DNA of 64,000 bases from Acidovorax sp. 69 (GTDB lineage Bacteria; Pseudomonadota; Gammaproteobacteria; Burkholderiales; Burkholderiaceae_C). A model generated the notes under the pieces. The model saw only the letters and a list, made by a program, of their open reading frames with translations. It made no database searches and was not told where the DNA came from. Below, piece after piece: positions 7,149 through 16,161 of this stretch (positions within the stretch are counted from its first letter, which is position 1; every line of letters begins with the position of its first letter). A program made the position numbers and the translations under genes. The stretch spans positions 2,542,501 to 2,606,500 of the forward strand of contig NZ_PGEP01000001.1 of assembly GCF_002797445.1 (NCBI RefSeq). The letters run 5' to 3'.

Positions 7149-7663
7149 GCGGCCGCCACAGCGCCAGTGCCAGGTTGGCGCGGCACCACGATGCGCACGG
7201 TGGATACCTGCAACACGTCGCCATGCTGGTTGCGGGTTTCGCTGCGCACGGTGACCATGCCCCGGTCCGGTTTGGACTTGGACGGGGCAATCTGCACCAC
7301 CTCGCTCACCACATGCAGCACGTCGGTCGGGCGCGTAGGCCGGGGCCAGCTCAGTTCGCCCCCTGCCCCCACGATGCCGCCCGCAATGGGCAGTCCACTG
7401 GTTACCTGCAGCCGCATGGTGATGGCCGCTGTGTGCCAACCGCTGGCGGCCAGGCCGCCGAAGAGCGTGGCGCGGGCGGCGGTGTCGTCCAGATGAAAAG
7501 GCTGGGGGTCAAACTGCGCAGCAAAGGCTTTGATCTGGGCCTCGTCCATGGCGTGTTCGCCGCTTTTGAACTGGTCGCCGACAGCCAGGTCGTCCAGGTA
7601 CCTGGGTTGCAACGCAGCCGCTGCAGATTGCTCGATGGGGTTGGAAGCCTGGGTGTCCGTCAT
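7145..7663 (-). CDS. MaoC-like hot-dog dehydratase
   Basis: This encodes 172 aa. The sequence ALQPRYLDDLAVGDQFKSGEH followed by FAAQFDPQPFHLDDTAA and GGLAASGWHTAAI is the MaoC hydratase pattern; the Asp/His of the hydratase-2 motif lie in the segment around residues 50-60. Related enzymes hydrate enoyl-CoA thioesters. It is translationally coupled to the MATE exporter downstream, an unusual partner, and follows an MFS/MarR pair by about 50 bp. The CoA substrate is unknown. Confidence 0.82.
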   Translation of the reverse strand: MTDTQASNPIEQSAAAALQPRYLDDLAVGDQFKSGEHAMDEAQIKAFAAQFDPQPFHLDDTAARATLFGGLAASGWHTAAITMRLQVTSGLPIAGGIVGAGGELSWPRPTRPTDVLHVVSEVVQIAPSKSKPDRGMVTVRSETRNQHGDVLQVSTVRIVVPRQPGTGAVAAA

Positions 7664-7709
7664 GGCGTGGGCGCTTTCATTGGAAGATGGAGGTGAGTGA
7701 ATGGCGCGC

Positions 7710-8963
7710 TCAAGCCGCAGCCGGGCGGGCTAAGCGGGCTTCACGGATCGGCAGATTGACCAGTGCCGCGCCCACGGCCAGCACGATGTCGATGTACCAA
7801 ACCCAGTCATAGCTGCCCGTGGCCTGGAACACCGTGCCGCCCAGGTAGGCGCCAAAGAACCCACCCACCTGGTGCGCCAGCATCACGATGCCAAACAGCA
7901 TGGCCATGTTGGCGGTGCCAAACATCTTGGCGACCAGGCCGACCGTGGGCGGCACGGTAGAAAGGAACGTGACGCCCATCACCGCTGCAAAAATCAGCAC
8001 CACGGCGGGCGTCTTGGGTGCAAACAAAAAGATCAGCACCGCCAAACCGCGCGTGGCGTACAGCAGCGACAGCAGCGACTTCATGCGCCAGCGCCCCACG
8101 GCCCAGCCCATGGCGAGGCTGCCCACGATGTTGAACAGGCCAATCATGGCCAAGGCCCAGCCGCCCACCTCGGGCGCCAGACCGCAGGCGGCGATCACGC
8201 CCGGCAGGTGCGTGGCCAAAAACGCCACATGAAAGCCGCACACCAAAAAGCCCGCCGCCAGATACCGGTAGCTCGGGGTGGCCAGCGCCTGGGCAATCGC
8301 CTCGCGCGCAGTCAGCGCCTTTTGCCCTGACGCGGCAGCGGCTTGCGCCGCCAGCGCGTTGGAGTTGCCCTTGAGCACCCACACCGCTGGCAGCGCCAGC
8401 AGCACCAGCACACCCAGCCACTGCATGGCGCTGGCCCAGCCCACAGCCGCCGTCAGGCCAATGGCGATAGGCGCCATGATGAACTGGCCAAAAGAGCCGC
8501 CTGCATTGACGATGCCGCTGGCCAGCCCGCGTTTGTGCGCGGGCACCAGCCGTGCCGTGGCGGCCATCAGCACCGATGGCCCCGCCATGCCCGCGCCGCC
8601 TGCGGCCAGCACGCCAATCGCGAAAATCAACCCGGCCGTGGTGGTCATGTAGGGCGTGATGAAGGTGCCCAGCGCTACCAGCGCCACGCCCAGCAAAATC
8701 ACCCGTCCCGTTCCAATGCGGTCGGCCACGGCTCCGGCAAAAGGTTGTGTCAGGCCCCACCAAAGCTGGCCAAACGCAAACGCCAGGCTGATGCTGCCAA
8801 TGCCCAAGCCCGTGGATGTATTGAGGGACGAGAGGAACAAGCCCATGGTCTGGCGTGTGCCCATGGTGAGCGCGAAGGCCCCGGCGGCGGCCAGCAGCAC
8901 CAGCCACAGGGCCAGCGGCACGGCGGCCGGGGTCGTCGTTTTTGCGGGGCTGTTATTCGCCAT
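7710..8963 (-). CDS. MFS transporter
   Basis: The 417-aa protein has twelve predicted membrane segments, the MFS motif A-like loop GAVADRIGTGRV between segments 2 and 3, and a glycine-rich fifth segment (GIVNAGGSFGQFIMAPIAIGL). It resembles the oxalate/formate antiporter-like and YbfB-type branch of the major facilitator superfamily. An AGGAGG ribosome-binding site precedes the ATG. The start overlaps the end of the upstream MarR gene by 11 bp, so the regulator probably controls it. Substrate unknown. Confidence 0.87.
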   Translation of the reverse strand: MANNSPAKTTTPAAVPLALWLVLLAAAGAFALTMGTRQTMGLFLSSLNTSTGLGIGSISLAFAFGQLWWGLTQPFAGAVADRIGTGRVILLGVALVALGTFITPYMTTTAGLIFAIGVLAAGGAGMAGPSVLMAATARLVPAHKRGLASGIVNAGGSFGQFIMAPIAIGLTAAVGWASAMQWLGVLVLLALPAVWVLKGNSNALAAQAAAASGQKALTAREAIAQALATPSYRYLAAGFLVCGFHVAFLATHLPGVIAACGLAPEVGGWALAMIGLFNIVGSLAMGWAVGRWRMKSLLSLLYATRGLAVLIFLFAPKTPAVVLIFAAVMGVTFLSTVPPTVGLVAKMFGTANMAMLFGIVMLAHQVGGFFGAYLGGTVFQATGSYDWVWYIDIVLAVGAALVNLPIREARLARPAAA

Positions 8964-9453
8964 GGTCCGCCTCCTGCGCGGGCAGTGCGGCCAGCAAGGC
9001 CAGCGAGTCGTCCACCAGCGCGTGCAGCGCCATCACACGGTCTGCGCCCAATGTTTCGTTCAGTGCCAGTTGGGCCGCCTTCCAGTGGCGCTTGGCTTCG
9101 GCGCGCTTGTCGCGACCGGTGTCGGTGATGTGCACCAGGCGGCTGCGGGCATCGGCGCCCGCTTCCAGCGTCACCCAGCCCGCATCGATCAGGGGACGCA
9201 GGTTGCGCGTCAGTGTGGAGGCATCCATCTTCATGACCACGGCCAAGTCTCCCGGCCGGATGGGCCCGAGTTTGAGCACATGCGACAGCAAGGAATACTG
9301 TGTCGTCTTGAGCCCGCTCTGCGCCATCTCGACGTCGTAATGGTGGGCCACGCGACGCATCAGCTGGCGCAGTTTGAAGTTGGTGCACCCCTGCGGCAGA
9401 ACCTGTAGAGCAGGCGGTGCGGCAGAGTCCACGGTGAAGGTGTTGGCTTGCAT
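8953..9453 (-). CDS. MarR family transcriptional regulator
   Basis: This encodes 166 aa. It has the winged-helix core of MarR proteins: LKTTQYSLLSHVLKLGPIRPGDLAVVMKMDASTLTRNLRPLIDAGWV (helix-turn-helix at about residues 60-95) followed by the wing with ADARSRLVHITDTGR. It is encoded first in an operon with the MFS transporter and divergent from a thioesterase gene. The intergenic region holds overlapping palindromes suited to a MarR dimer. It likely represses the transporter until a ligand binds; the ligand is unknown. Confidence 0.88.
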   Translation of the reverse strand: MQANTFTVDSAAPPALQVLPQGCTNFKLRQLMRRVAHHYDVEMAQSGLKTTQYSLLSHVLKLGPIRPGDLAVVMKMDASTLTRNLRPLIDAGWVTLEAGADARSRLVHITDTGRDKRAEAKRHWKAAQLALNETLGADRVMALHALVDDSLALLAALPAQEADHGE

Positions 9454-9468
9454 AGATTTAATTGTATC

Positions 9469-9488
9469 TGCAATAATTGCATATGCAA
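9469..9488. promoter_or_regulatory. Overlapping palindromes, probable MarR operator
   Basis: Two perfect palindromes share bases: TGCAATAATTGCA (9469-9481) and TTGCATATGCAA (9477-9488). They lie in the 73-bp space between the divergent MarR and thioesterase genes, where a MarR dimer would block both promoters. Confidence 0.6.
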
Positions 9489-9526
9489 CTTAGTGATTAA
9501 GACCCCATTTCTGACCAGGACACCCC

Positions 9527-10078
9527 ATGACATCACACAACCACCTTGAACACTGGCTTGCGCAAGAGCGCGACATCCTTGCGCAGCTGGACGCTGGCCC
9601 CGGCCCGGGCGTGGCCCGGCGTGAGCAGATCGCCCACATGACGGGCCTTGAACAAATGCAGGCCATGCTGCGCGCCGAACTGCCCTACGCCGCCATTGCC
9701 AAGACGCTGGATTTTCTGATCGTGGAAGTGGGCGAAGGCACGGCCATTTTTCAGGGCACACCGCGCCTGGAGCACCTCAACCCCATGGGCACGGTGCACG
9801 GCGGCTGGTTTGCCACCCTGCTCGACTCGGCCCTGGGTTGTGCCGTGCACACCCGCATGGAGCCAGGGCGCGGCTACACCACGGCCGAGCTGGGCATCAA
9901 CCTGGTCAAAGCCATCACGCCCAAGGTGCAGCGCGTGCGTGCCGAAGGCCGTGTGATCCACTGCGGGCGCCAACTGGCCACGGCCGAGGCGCGCCTGGTG
10001 GGGCCAGACGGCACGCTCTATGCCCACGCCACCACCACCTGCCTGGTTTTTGACTTGCCCGCACAATCAAAGGCATGA
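9527..10078 (+). CDS. PaaI family (hot-dog) thioesterase
   Basis: This encodes 183 aa. The hot-dog domain covers about residues 55-175 and has the PaaI/YbgC-type motif [27 protein letters not shown], with the HGG loop that positions the thioester carbonyl. Family members hydrolyse acyl-CoA or aryl-CoA thioesters in the cytoplasm. It is divergent from the MarR gene and its last four bases (ATGA) overlap the gloA start, so the two are co-translated. The substrate is unknown. Confidence 0.85.
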   Translation: MTSHNHLEHWLAQERDILAQLDAGPGPGVARREQIAHMTGLEQMQAMLRAELPYAAIAKTLDFLIVEVGEGTAIFQGTPRLEHLNPMGTVHGGWFATLLDSALGCAVHTRMEPGRGYTTAELGINLVKAITPKVQRVRAEGRVIHCGRQLATAEARLVGPDGTLYAHATTTCLVFDLPAQSKA

Positions 10079-10488
10079 AATTCCTCCACACGATGCTGCG
10101 CGTTGGCAACCTTCAACGCTCGATTGACTTCTATACCCAGGTGCTGGGCATGCAACTGCTGCGCCAGTCTGAGAACCCCGAGTACAAATATTCGCTGGCC
10201 TTTTTGGGCTTTGACGGTGGCAACCCGGGCCAGGCCGAGATCGAGCTGACCTACAACTGGGGTACCGAAAGCTACGACATGGGCACGGCCTATGGGCACA
10301 TCGCCTTGGGTGTGCCCGATGCGTATGCCGCGTGCGAGAAGATCAAGACCTCGGGTGGCAACGTGACGCGCGAAGCGGGCCCCGTGAAAGGCGGCACCAC
10401 AGTGATCGCGTTTGTGACCGATCCGGATGGGTACAAGATCGAGTTGATCCAACGCGCCGAGGGCACGGGTGGCGCGGGTCTGCGGTAA
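10075..10488 (+). CDS. gloA: Lactoylglutathione lyase (glyoxalase I)
   Basis: This encodes 137 aa, the usual length for bacterial GloA. It converts the methylglyoxal-glutathione hemithioacetal to S-lactoylglutathione. All metal ligands of the nickel-type enzyme are visible: His5 (FLHTML), Glu near 57 (EIELTYNWG), His near 76 (AYGHIALG) and Glu near 124 (KIELIQ). The start overlaps the thioesterase stop. The repeat and a strong terminator follow it. Confidence 0.93.
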   Translation: MKFLHTMLRVGNLQRSIDFYTQVLGMQLLRQSENPEYKYSLAFLGFDGGNPGQAEIELTYNWGTESYDMGTAYGHIALGVPDAYAACEKIKTSGGNVTREAGPVKGGTTVIAFVTDPDGYKIELIQRAEGTGGAGLR

Positions 10489-10489
10489 T

Positions 10490-10551
10490 CAATTGCTGCT
10501 AAAACGATAGCTACTTGCACATGATTCACTAGCGCAAGCAGCCATTTTTGC
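10490..10551. repeat. Dispersed palindromic repeat, diverged copy after gloA
   Basis: It contains AACGATAGCTACTTGC and a partner arm AGCGCAAGCAGCCATTT around a short centre, the same layout as the copy at 5671 but more diverged. It begins just after the gloA stop, ahead of the terminator at 10555. Confidence 0.65.
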
Positions 10552-10554
10552 CAT

Positions 10555-10581
10555 AAAAAACCCGGCAGCGCCGGGTTTTTT
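10555..10581. terminator. Bidirectional rho-independent terminator
   Basis: The stem CCCGGC/GCCGGG (10561-10575) with an AGC loop is flanked by six A on the left and six T on the right, so it can end both gloA and the convergent OmpA-like gene. Confidence 0.9.
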
Positions 10582-10601
10582 GTTGCAGGCACAGGCAACG
10601 C

Positions 10602-11132
10602 TTACAGGGCGCCCAGCGTCACTTCCACGCGGCGCGCTTCAGCGTTGCTGCCGGTAGCCGTGGTTTCTTCGGGCTTCTTCAGCTCCACCTTGTCTTCGGC
10701 CACGCCCAGGCCCTTGAGCGCATCGCGCACGGCAAGGGCGCGTTGCTTGGCCAATTCTGCGTTCAGAGCAGCGTCGCCCGTGGCGTCATGAAAACCCGAC
10801 ACCACCGCCTTCTTGCCCTCTGCCACACCCTTGACCACGTCGGCCAGGGCTTCGTTGGCGCCAGCGGCAAGGTCTGCCTTGGCGCTGGCAAAGTAGAACT
10901 TCACCACGCCGTTTTCCACACGCACGCTGGCAGTGTCATCTGCTGCCTCAGCAGCAGCGGGCGCGGCTGGCGCGTTGCTTGCAACCGCTGCCGCCTCGGG
11001 CTTGGCCGAAGCCTTGGCGCCCACACGCTGGACCACCACAGTGCCCACGACCACAGAGATCACCAGCGCAATCAGTGCAAACAGAAAACCGAGGGCAAAA
11101 CGTTGTTGGCTATCGTCGTCAGAGCTGGACAT
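10602..11132 (-). CDS. Inner-membrane-anchored OmpA-like domain protein
   Basis: This encodes 176 aa: a short cytoplasmic start (SSSDDDSQQR), one membrane helix at about residues 12-34, an Ala/Pro-rich linker and an OmpA-like domain from about 85 to the end (VKFYFASAKADLAAGANEAL, then AKQRALAVRDALKGLGV, then ARRVEV). Such domains usually bind peptidoglycan. The frame extends far upstream, but the ATG at 11132 begins the recognisable protein. It ends at the terminator shared with gloA. Confidence 0.85.
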   Translation of the reverse strand: MSSSDDDSQQRFALGFLFALIALVISVVVGTVVVQRVGAKASAKPEAAAVASNAPAAPAAAEAADDTASVRVENGVVKFYFASAKADLAAGANEALADVVKGVAEGKKAVVSGFHDATGDAALNAELAKQRALAVRDALKGLGVAEDKVELKKPEETTATGSNAEARRVEVTLGAL

Positions 11133-11243
11133 GGATGATCCCTGTAGTGAGTAAGAAAAAATGGATGCCGTGGCCGTGGTAAACCCATCGAAACACAAGC
11201 CCCTGGCCACTTGTAGCAAAGCTTTCGATTGTAGAGTGATCCC

Positions 11244-11837
11244 ATGACGAATCTGCCCGCGCCCTTGCGAGATCCGGCCCCCATGCTGGAGCGTGCTCTG
11301 CTGGACTGGGGCGGCCACGAGGATTTGTGGGTCTTTGGCTACGGCTCGCTCATCTGGCGCCCGGATTTTGACTATGCAGAGCGCCGCCCGGCCAAGGTGC
11401 ATGGCTGGCACCGGGCCCTGAAGATGTGGAGCCGCATCAACCGGGGCACCCCCGAATGCCCGGGCCTGGTGTTTGGCATGCTCTCGGGCGGCAGTTGCCG
11501 GGGCATGGTGTTCCGGGTGGACAAGGCCCATGCCCGGCAGGTCATGATCAACCTGTGGCAGCGCGAAATGGTCACCGCCGTGTACGACCCGCGCTGGCTG
11601 GTCTGCCAGACCCCCCACGGCCCGGTGCGTGCCCTGGCCTTTACCCTGTCGCGCAGAAGCCCCAACCATACGGGCGAGCTGCCTGACCACGAATACCGCC
11701 GTATTTTTGAGCAGGCCTGCGGGCGCTATGGCACCACGCGCGACTACGCCCAGGCCACCTTTGACGAGCTGCGCAAGCATGGTATTCACGACCGGGCCCT
11801 GGCCCGTTTGATGGCGCTGGCAAAAAAAGAGATGTAG
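11244..11837 (+). CDS. chaC: ChaC-type gamma-glutamylcyclotransferase
   Basis: The 197-aa protein starts its domain with the substrate-binding motif VFGYGSLIWRPDFDY (about residues 31-45), and continues with GWHRALKMWS and GMVFRV, as in ChaC. ChaC cleaves glutathione to 5-oxoproline and Cys-Gly in the cytosol. The C-terminal part (RYGTTRDYAQATFDELRKHGIHDRAL) also matches. It stands alone between the OmpA-like gene and sodC. Confidence 0.88.
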   Translation: MTNLPAPLRDPAPMLERALLDWGGHEDLWVFGYGSLIWRPDFDYAERRPAKVHGWHRALKMWSRINRGTPECPGLVFGMLSGGSCRGMVFRVDKAHARQVMINLWQREMVTAVYDPRWLVCQTPHGPVRALAFTLSRRSPNHTGELPDHEYRRIFEQACGRYGTTRDYAQATFDELRKHGIHDRALARLMALAKKEM

Positions 11838-11933
11838 TTCGCGGCTGGCGCAGATAGGATGGCAGGCCACCGCTTGCGGCTGACCGCGGTGCTGCGCGGT
11901 GTTCCTCTGTCTATGTTTTAAGGAGAGTGGGTC

Positions 11934-12464
11934 ATGAAGGCTCGTTTCACCCTGTCGATTCTGTCGTCGCTTGCTGCATTGGCGCTGGCAGGCTGCGCGT
12001 CGTCCTACATCAGCAACCGCGCCAGTGCCAAACTGGAACCCACGCGTGGCAACACCACGAGTGGCAGCGTGACCTTTGTCCAGACCGGCGATGGCGTGCG
12101 CATTTCTGGAGAAATCCGGGGCCTCAAGCCCGATTCAGAGCACGGTTTTCATGTGCATGAAAAGGGCGATTGCTCCAGCGGCGACGGCATGAGCGCCGGT
12201 GGGCATTTCAACCCCACAGGCAAGGCGCATGGCCACCACGGCGCAGGAGACCACCACACCGGTGATTTGCCTAGCCTCAAGGCCGACAAGTACGGCGTGG
12301 CCGCGTTCAGCTTTGTGTCGCACAGCGTGAGTGTGGCGGGCCCCACCACCGACATCATTGGCAAAGGCCTGATCGTCCACCGAGACCCCGACGACTACAA
12401 GACGCAGCCCACAGGCAACGCCGGCCCCCGCCTGGCCTGCGCTGTCATCACCGCAAGCAAGTAG
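11934..12464 (+). CDS. sodC: Superoxide dismutase [Cu-Zn], periplasmic lipoprotein
   Basis: The 176-aa protein has a lipoprotein signal ending LALAGC (Cys about 20), so it is probably anchored in an envelope membrane. It dismutates superoxide. Copper ligands appear in GFHVHEKGDC and GGHFNP, the zinc-loop histidines in KAHGHHGAGDHHTGDLP, and the final copper histidine in LIVHRD. The two cysteines that form the conserved disulfide are present. AGGAGA precedes the start. Confidence 0.93.
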   Translation: MKARFTLSILSSLAALALAGCASSYISNRASAKLEPTRGNTTSGSVTFVQTGDGVRISGEIRGLKPDSEHGFHVHEKGDCSSGDGMSAGGHFNPTGKAHGHHGAGDHHTGDLPSLKADKYGVAAFSFVSHSVSVAGPTTDIIGKGLIVHRDPDDYKTQPTGNAGPRLACAVITASK

Positions 12465-12671
12465 CCCCAGCGGCCTTTCGGACTTGGAAACCGTCAGCGG
12501 CAACGGGGCCGCAGCGGTTCATTTTCGCGTTCGGCAGGCCAAATCCGACAGACTCCCTGAAGGGAGCCGTTGACTGCGGGCCTTCTTTCATGCCAACAGG
12601 GCGCATGAATGCGGGTGTTGACCGCCTTGTGGCCCCCATGAAAAGACTGTGAACAGCGCCTCAGAACGCCG

Positions 12672-13262
12672 TCACCCCTGAGGTGAGCACCGTGGTGCGT
12701 CTGCCAACAATCGCGCGGCGCGGTCCAGGTCCTGCACGGTGTCTACATCGGTCACCGTGCCCATGTCTTCCACCTCCACCCAACGCACCCTGCCCTGCTG
12801 CGCCTGCTCGCGCACCACGCTGGCAGCCCCCTGCTCGCCTGTCAGGGCCAAAAGCCCCGGCAGGCATTCTGCTGCAAAGCCCACCGGGTGACCACGCTCG
12901 CCGTGGTGCACCGGCATGGCTACGGCGCAATCCGCCAGGGCGGCTGCGATGGTGCGCAGGGTTGCAGGTTGTATCAGTGGCAGATCCCCTGGCAGCACCA
13001 ACCAGCCGGCGGCATCCGCTGTCGTGCGCACCGCCGCTGCGATCGAATCACCCATGCCCGGGTGCCCCACATCCTCCAGATGCCAGGGCAAACCGCTGGC
13101 GCGCACGGCGGCCAGCGTGTGCTCCAGCACCGTTGTGCTGCCCAAGGGCGCGCGCAGCTTGTGCACGGCGCCGCCTGATGCCGCAAACCGCTCACCCCGG
13201 CCGGAGGCCAGGACCAGCACCACGGGCTGGGTGGGTGACGAGCTGCGGCTCTCAGTGGCCAT
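12672..13262 (-). CDS. MobA/MocA-like nucleotidyltransferase
   Basis: This encodes about 196 aa with the nucleotide-binding start VVLVLASGRGERF, the Asp-containing LPGDLPLIQ motif, and GERGHPVGF near residue 133. It belongs to the MobA-like NTP-transferase family that attaches CMP or GMP to molybdopterin. It follows iorB directly (stop and start overlap as TGATG; a GTG three bases earlier is also possible), so it most likely makes the cytosine-dinucleotide form of the cofactor for the IorAB enzyme. Confidence 0.82.
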   Translation of the reverse strand: MATESRSSSPTQPVVLVLASGRGERFAASGGAVHKLRAPLGSTTVLEHTLAAVRASGLPWHLEDVGHPGMGDSIAAAVRTTADAAGWLVLPGDLPLIQPATLRTIAAALADCAVAMPVHHGERGHPVGFAAECLPGLLALTGEQGAASVVREQAQQGRVRWVEVEDMGTVTDVDTVQDLDRAARLLADAPRCSPQG

Positions 13263-15547
13263 CACGCCAGTTTGAACGGCAGCTCACGCGGCGTTTTGCC
13301 CGTGATCTTCGCAATGGCGTTGGCAAACGCCGGTGCCAGCGGTGGCAGGCCGGGCTCGCCCATGCCCTTCGGTGGGTCGGCGCTGGGCACGATGTGCACA
13401 GTCACTTGCGGCATGTCGGTGATGCGCGGCACGGCGTAGTCGCCAAAGTTGCTTTGCTCTACAACCCCATCCTTCAGCGTGATGGCGCCACCGGTCAGGC
13501 ACATGCCCAGGCCCATCAGCGCAGCGCCCTGCACCTGCGCCTCCACGCTTTTGGGGTTGACCACCAGGTTGCAGTGCACACCGGCCGTGATGCTGTGCAG
13601 CTTGGGTGTGCCATCCTTCACGGAGGCCTCGACCACATACGCCACCACCGACTCAAACGACTCGTGCACCGCCACGCCCCAGGCACGGCCGACTGCCAGT
13701 TTCTTCTTGCCATAGCCCGACTGGGCCACGGCCAGCTGCAGCGCGGCCTTGTGGCGCGGGTGCTTGTCGCCCATCAGGGCCATGCGGTAGGCCACAGGGT
13801 CTTGCTGGGTGGCGCGGGCTACTTCGTCGATCAGCGTTTCCATGGCGTAGGCGGTGTGGGTAGAACCCACACTGCGCCACCACAGCACCGGTACGTTCAC
13901 ATCCGGGTGGTGCACCGACAGCTTCATGGGCACGTCATACGGCTCCTTCATGCCCTCCACAGCCGTGGCATCGATACCGTTCTTGACCATGAAGGACTCG
14001 AACGGTGAGCCCTTGGTGATGGACTGGCCGACGATGGTGTGGTCCCACGCCAGGATCTTGCCCTGCGCGTCAAAGCCGATTTCTGCGCGGTGCACATGCA
14101 TGGGGCGGTAGTAGCCGCCCTTGACGTCGTCCTCGCGGCTCCACAGCGTGCGCACGGGCGCGGTAATGCCCGCCGTGCGTGCCGCCTTGGCGACGCCACA
14201 GGCTTCCACCACGTAGTCGCTAGTGGGAATGGCGCGGCGGCCAAAGCCGCCACCAGCCATCTGGGTGTGCACCTTGATGTTCTGCGGCTGCAGGCCCAGT
14301 GTTTTGGCGGCAGCCATGGCGTCCAGACCGGGCATTTGGGTGCCCATCCAGAGTTCGGCCTTGTCGCCGTCGAGTTTGACGGTGCAGTTCAGCGGCTCCA
14401 TGGGAGCGTGTGCCAGGTAAGGGAACACAAATTCAGCGCTGATCTTCTTGGGTGCGGTGGCCAGCGGCGCCATGTCGGCCTGCATGGCCACGTTGCCGGG
14501 CTTGGTGGCCAGCTCGCGGTACTGCGCCAGCAGTGCCGTGGTGTCAGGCTTGCCCACCGCGCTGGTGTCCCATTCCACCTTCAGCGCATCGCGCCCCTGC
14601 TTGGCGGGCCAGTAGCCGTCGGCCACGATGGCCACGCCCTCGCCGCCCCGGTCGGTGGGCACGCGCAGCACAGCCTTCACCCCCTTGAAGGCCTTGGCGG
14701 CACTGTCGTCCAGCGATTTGAGCTTGGCGCCAAACACCGGCGGGCGTGCGACCACAGCGGTCAACATGCCGGGCAGGCGCACGTCAATGCCGTAATCCTG
14801 CTGGCCGCTCGACTTGGCCTTGGCATCCAGCCGCCCGGTGGGCTTGCCGATCAGGCGGAACTGCTTGGGGTCTTTCAGGGTGACTTTTTCGGGCACGGGC
14901 TGTTTCATGGCCGCTTCGGCCAGCGCGCCGTAGCCCAGTTTTTTGCCGCCGGGGCCGACAACGAAGCCGCTGCTGGTGCGCAGTGCCGAGGCATCCACGC
15001 CCCACTGTGCCGCAGCGGCAGACACCAGCATGGCGCGGGTGCGGGCGCCCAGTTCGCGGTACTGGGTGTACGAGTTCTTGATGGAGTTGGAGCCACCCGT
15101 GAGGTGCATGCCCATCATCGGGTCGGCATAGGCCTGGTTGGCATCGCCGTGCACGCTGCGCACACGGCTCCAGTCGGCATCCAGCTCTTCGGCCAGGATC
15201 ATGGGCAGGCCGGTTTGCACGCCCTGGCCAAAATCCAGCCGGTTGATGGTGACGGTGACCGTGCCATCGGCGTCGATGCGCACAAAGGCCGAGGGTTGCT
15301 CGAAGGGCTTGAGGCCGGCGGGTGTGCTGGCGGCACCGGTGCCCTGCGCGCTGGCGACCAGCGGGAACGCGCCCAGCGCAAAACCCGAAGCGGCCGACAC
15401 CTTGAGGAAGGTGCGGCGCGCCACGCCATTTAGCCCGTCAGGCGCTCCTGAATTAGTAGCTTCTTGCGCTTTATCCATAAGCGCTTGAAGGTGTTTTGGC
15501 ATTAAACGATGTGCCTGGCCCTGCAGGGCATTGGAGTCGAAGTGCAT
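13262..15547 (-). CDS. iorB: Molybdopterin-binding subunit, IorB-like aldehyde/isoquinoline oxidoreductase
   Basis: The 761-aa protein carries a Tat-type signal (ARRTFLKVSAASGF) at about residues 43-56, later than usual because a repeat-derived segment lies ahead of it. The molybdenum domain shows GGGFGRRA and a C-terminal GMGEPGLPPLAPAFANAIAKITG, with the acidic base in GEPG. IorB-type enzymes hydroxylate N-heterocycles or aldehydes and are exported with the Fe-S subunit. AAGGAG precedes the ATG; a TTG 15 bases upstream is less likely. It forms an operon with iorA and the MocA-like gene. The substrate is not defined by sequence. Confidence 0.87.
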   Translation of the reverse strand: MHFDSNALQGQAHRLMPKHLQALMDKAQEATNSGAPDGLNGVARRTFLKVSAASGFALGAFPLVASAQGTGAASTPAGLKPFEQPSAFVRIDADGTVTVTINRLDFGQGVQTGLPMILAEELDADWSRVRSVHGDANQAYADPMMGMHLTGGSNSIKNSYTQYRELGARTRAMLVSAAAAQWGVDASALRTSSGFVVGPGGKKLGYGALAEAAMKQPVPEKVTLKDPKQFRLIGKPTGRLDAKAKSSGQQDYGIDVRLPGMLTAVVARPPVFGAKLKSLDDSAAKAFKGVKAVLRVPTDRGGEGVAIVADGYWPAKQGRDALKVEWDTSAVGKPDTTALLAQYRELATKPGNVAMQADMAPLATAPKKISAEFVFPYLAHAPMEPLNCTVKLDGDKAELWMGTQMPGLDAMAAAKTLGLQPQNIKVHTQMAGGGFGRRAIPTSDYVVEACGVAKAARTAGITAPVRTLWSREDDVKGGYYRPMHVHRAEIGFDAQGKILAWDHTIVGQSITKGSPFESFMVKNGIDATAVEGMKEPYDVPMKLSVHHPDVNVPVLWWRSVGSTHTAYAMETLIDEVARATQQDPVAYRMALMGDKHPRHKAALQLAVAQSGYGKKKLAVGRAWGVAVHESFESVVAYVVEASVKDGTPKLHSITAGVHCNLVVNPKSVEAQVQGAALMGLGMCLTGGAITLKDGVVEQSNFGDYAVPRITDMPQVTVHIVPSADPPKGMGEPGLPPLAPAFANAIAKITGKTPRELPFKLA
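15443..15501. repeat. Palindromic repeat inserted in-frame in iorB
   Basis: On the minus strand the segment holds AGCTACTAATTCAGGAGCG and palindromic arms AAGCGC/GCGCTT, matching the repeat family seen between genes. It encodes about residues 14-34 of IorB, upstream of the Tat motif, without breaking the frame. Confidence 0.6.
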
Positions 15548-15562
15548 GGTGTTCTCCTTCAA

Positions 15563-16024
<462 letters not shown>

Positions 16025-16118
16025 CGTGGAACTCCTTGGGGTGAAGGACAGCGCTCAAAAGCACAGCGCAAGCAGTTGCGGCTTGGGCTTGCGCTTGGGC
16101 CGCATGGTTTTTTTAAGA

Positions 16119-16130
16119 GAATAATTATTC
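16119..16130. promoter_or_regulatory. Palindrome GAATAATTATTC upstream of iorA
   Basis: A perfect 12-bp palindrome lies about 95 bp before the iorA start. The related GAATATTCATTC occurs at 16753-16764 before the TetR gene, so one TetR dimer probably controls both promoters. Confidence 0.5.
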
Positions 16131-16161
16131 GATTAAACCGCAAAATACAAAACCGTGCTCG

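Noticed and set aside
14039..15433. Long plus-strand frame opposite iorB
   Set aside because: Shadow of iorB; composition is typical of antisense frames in GC-rich genes.
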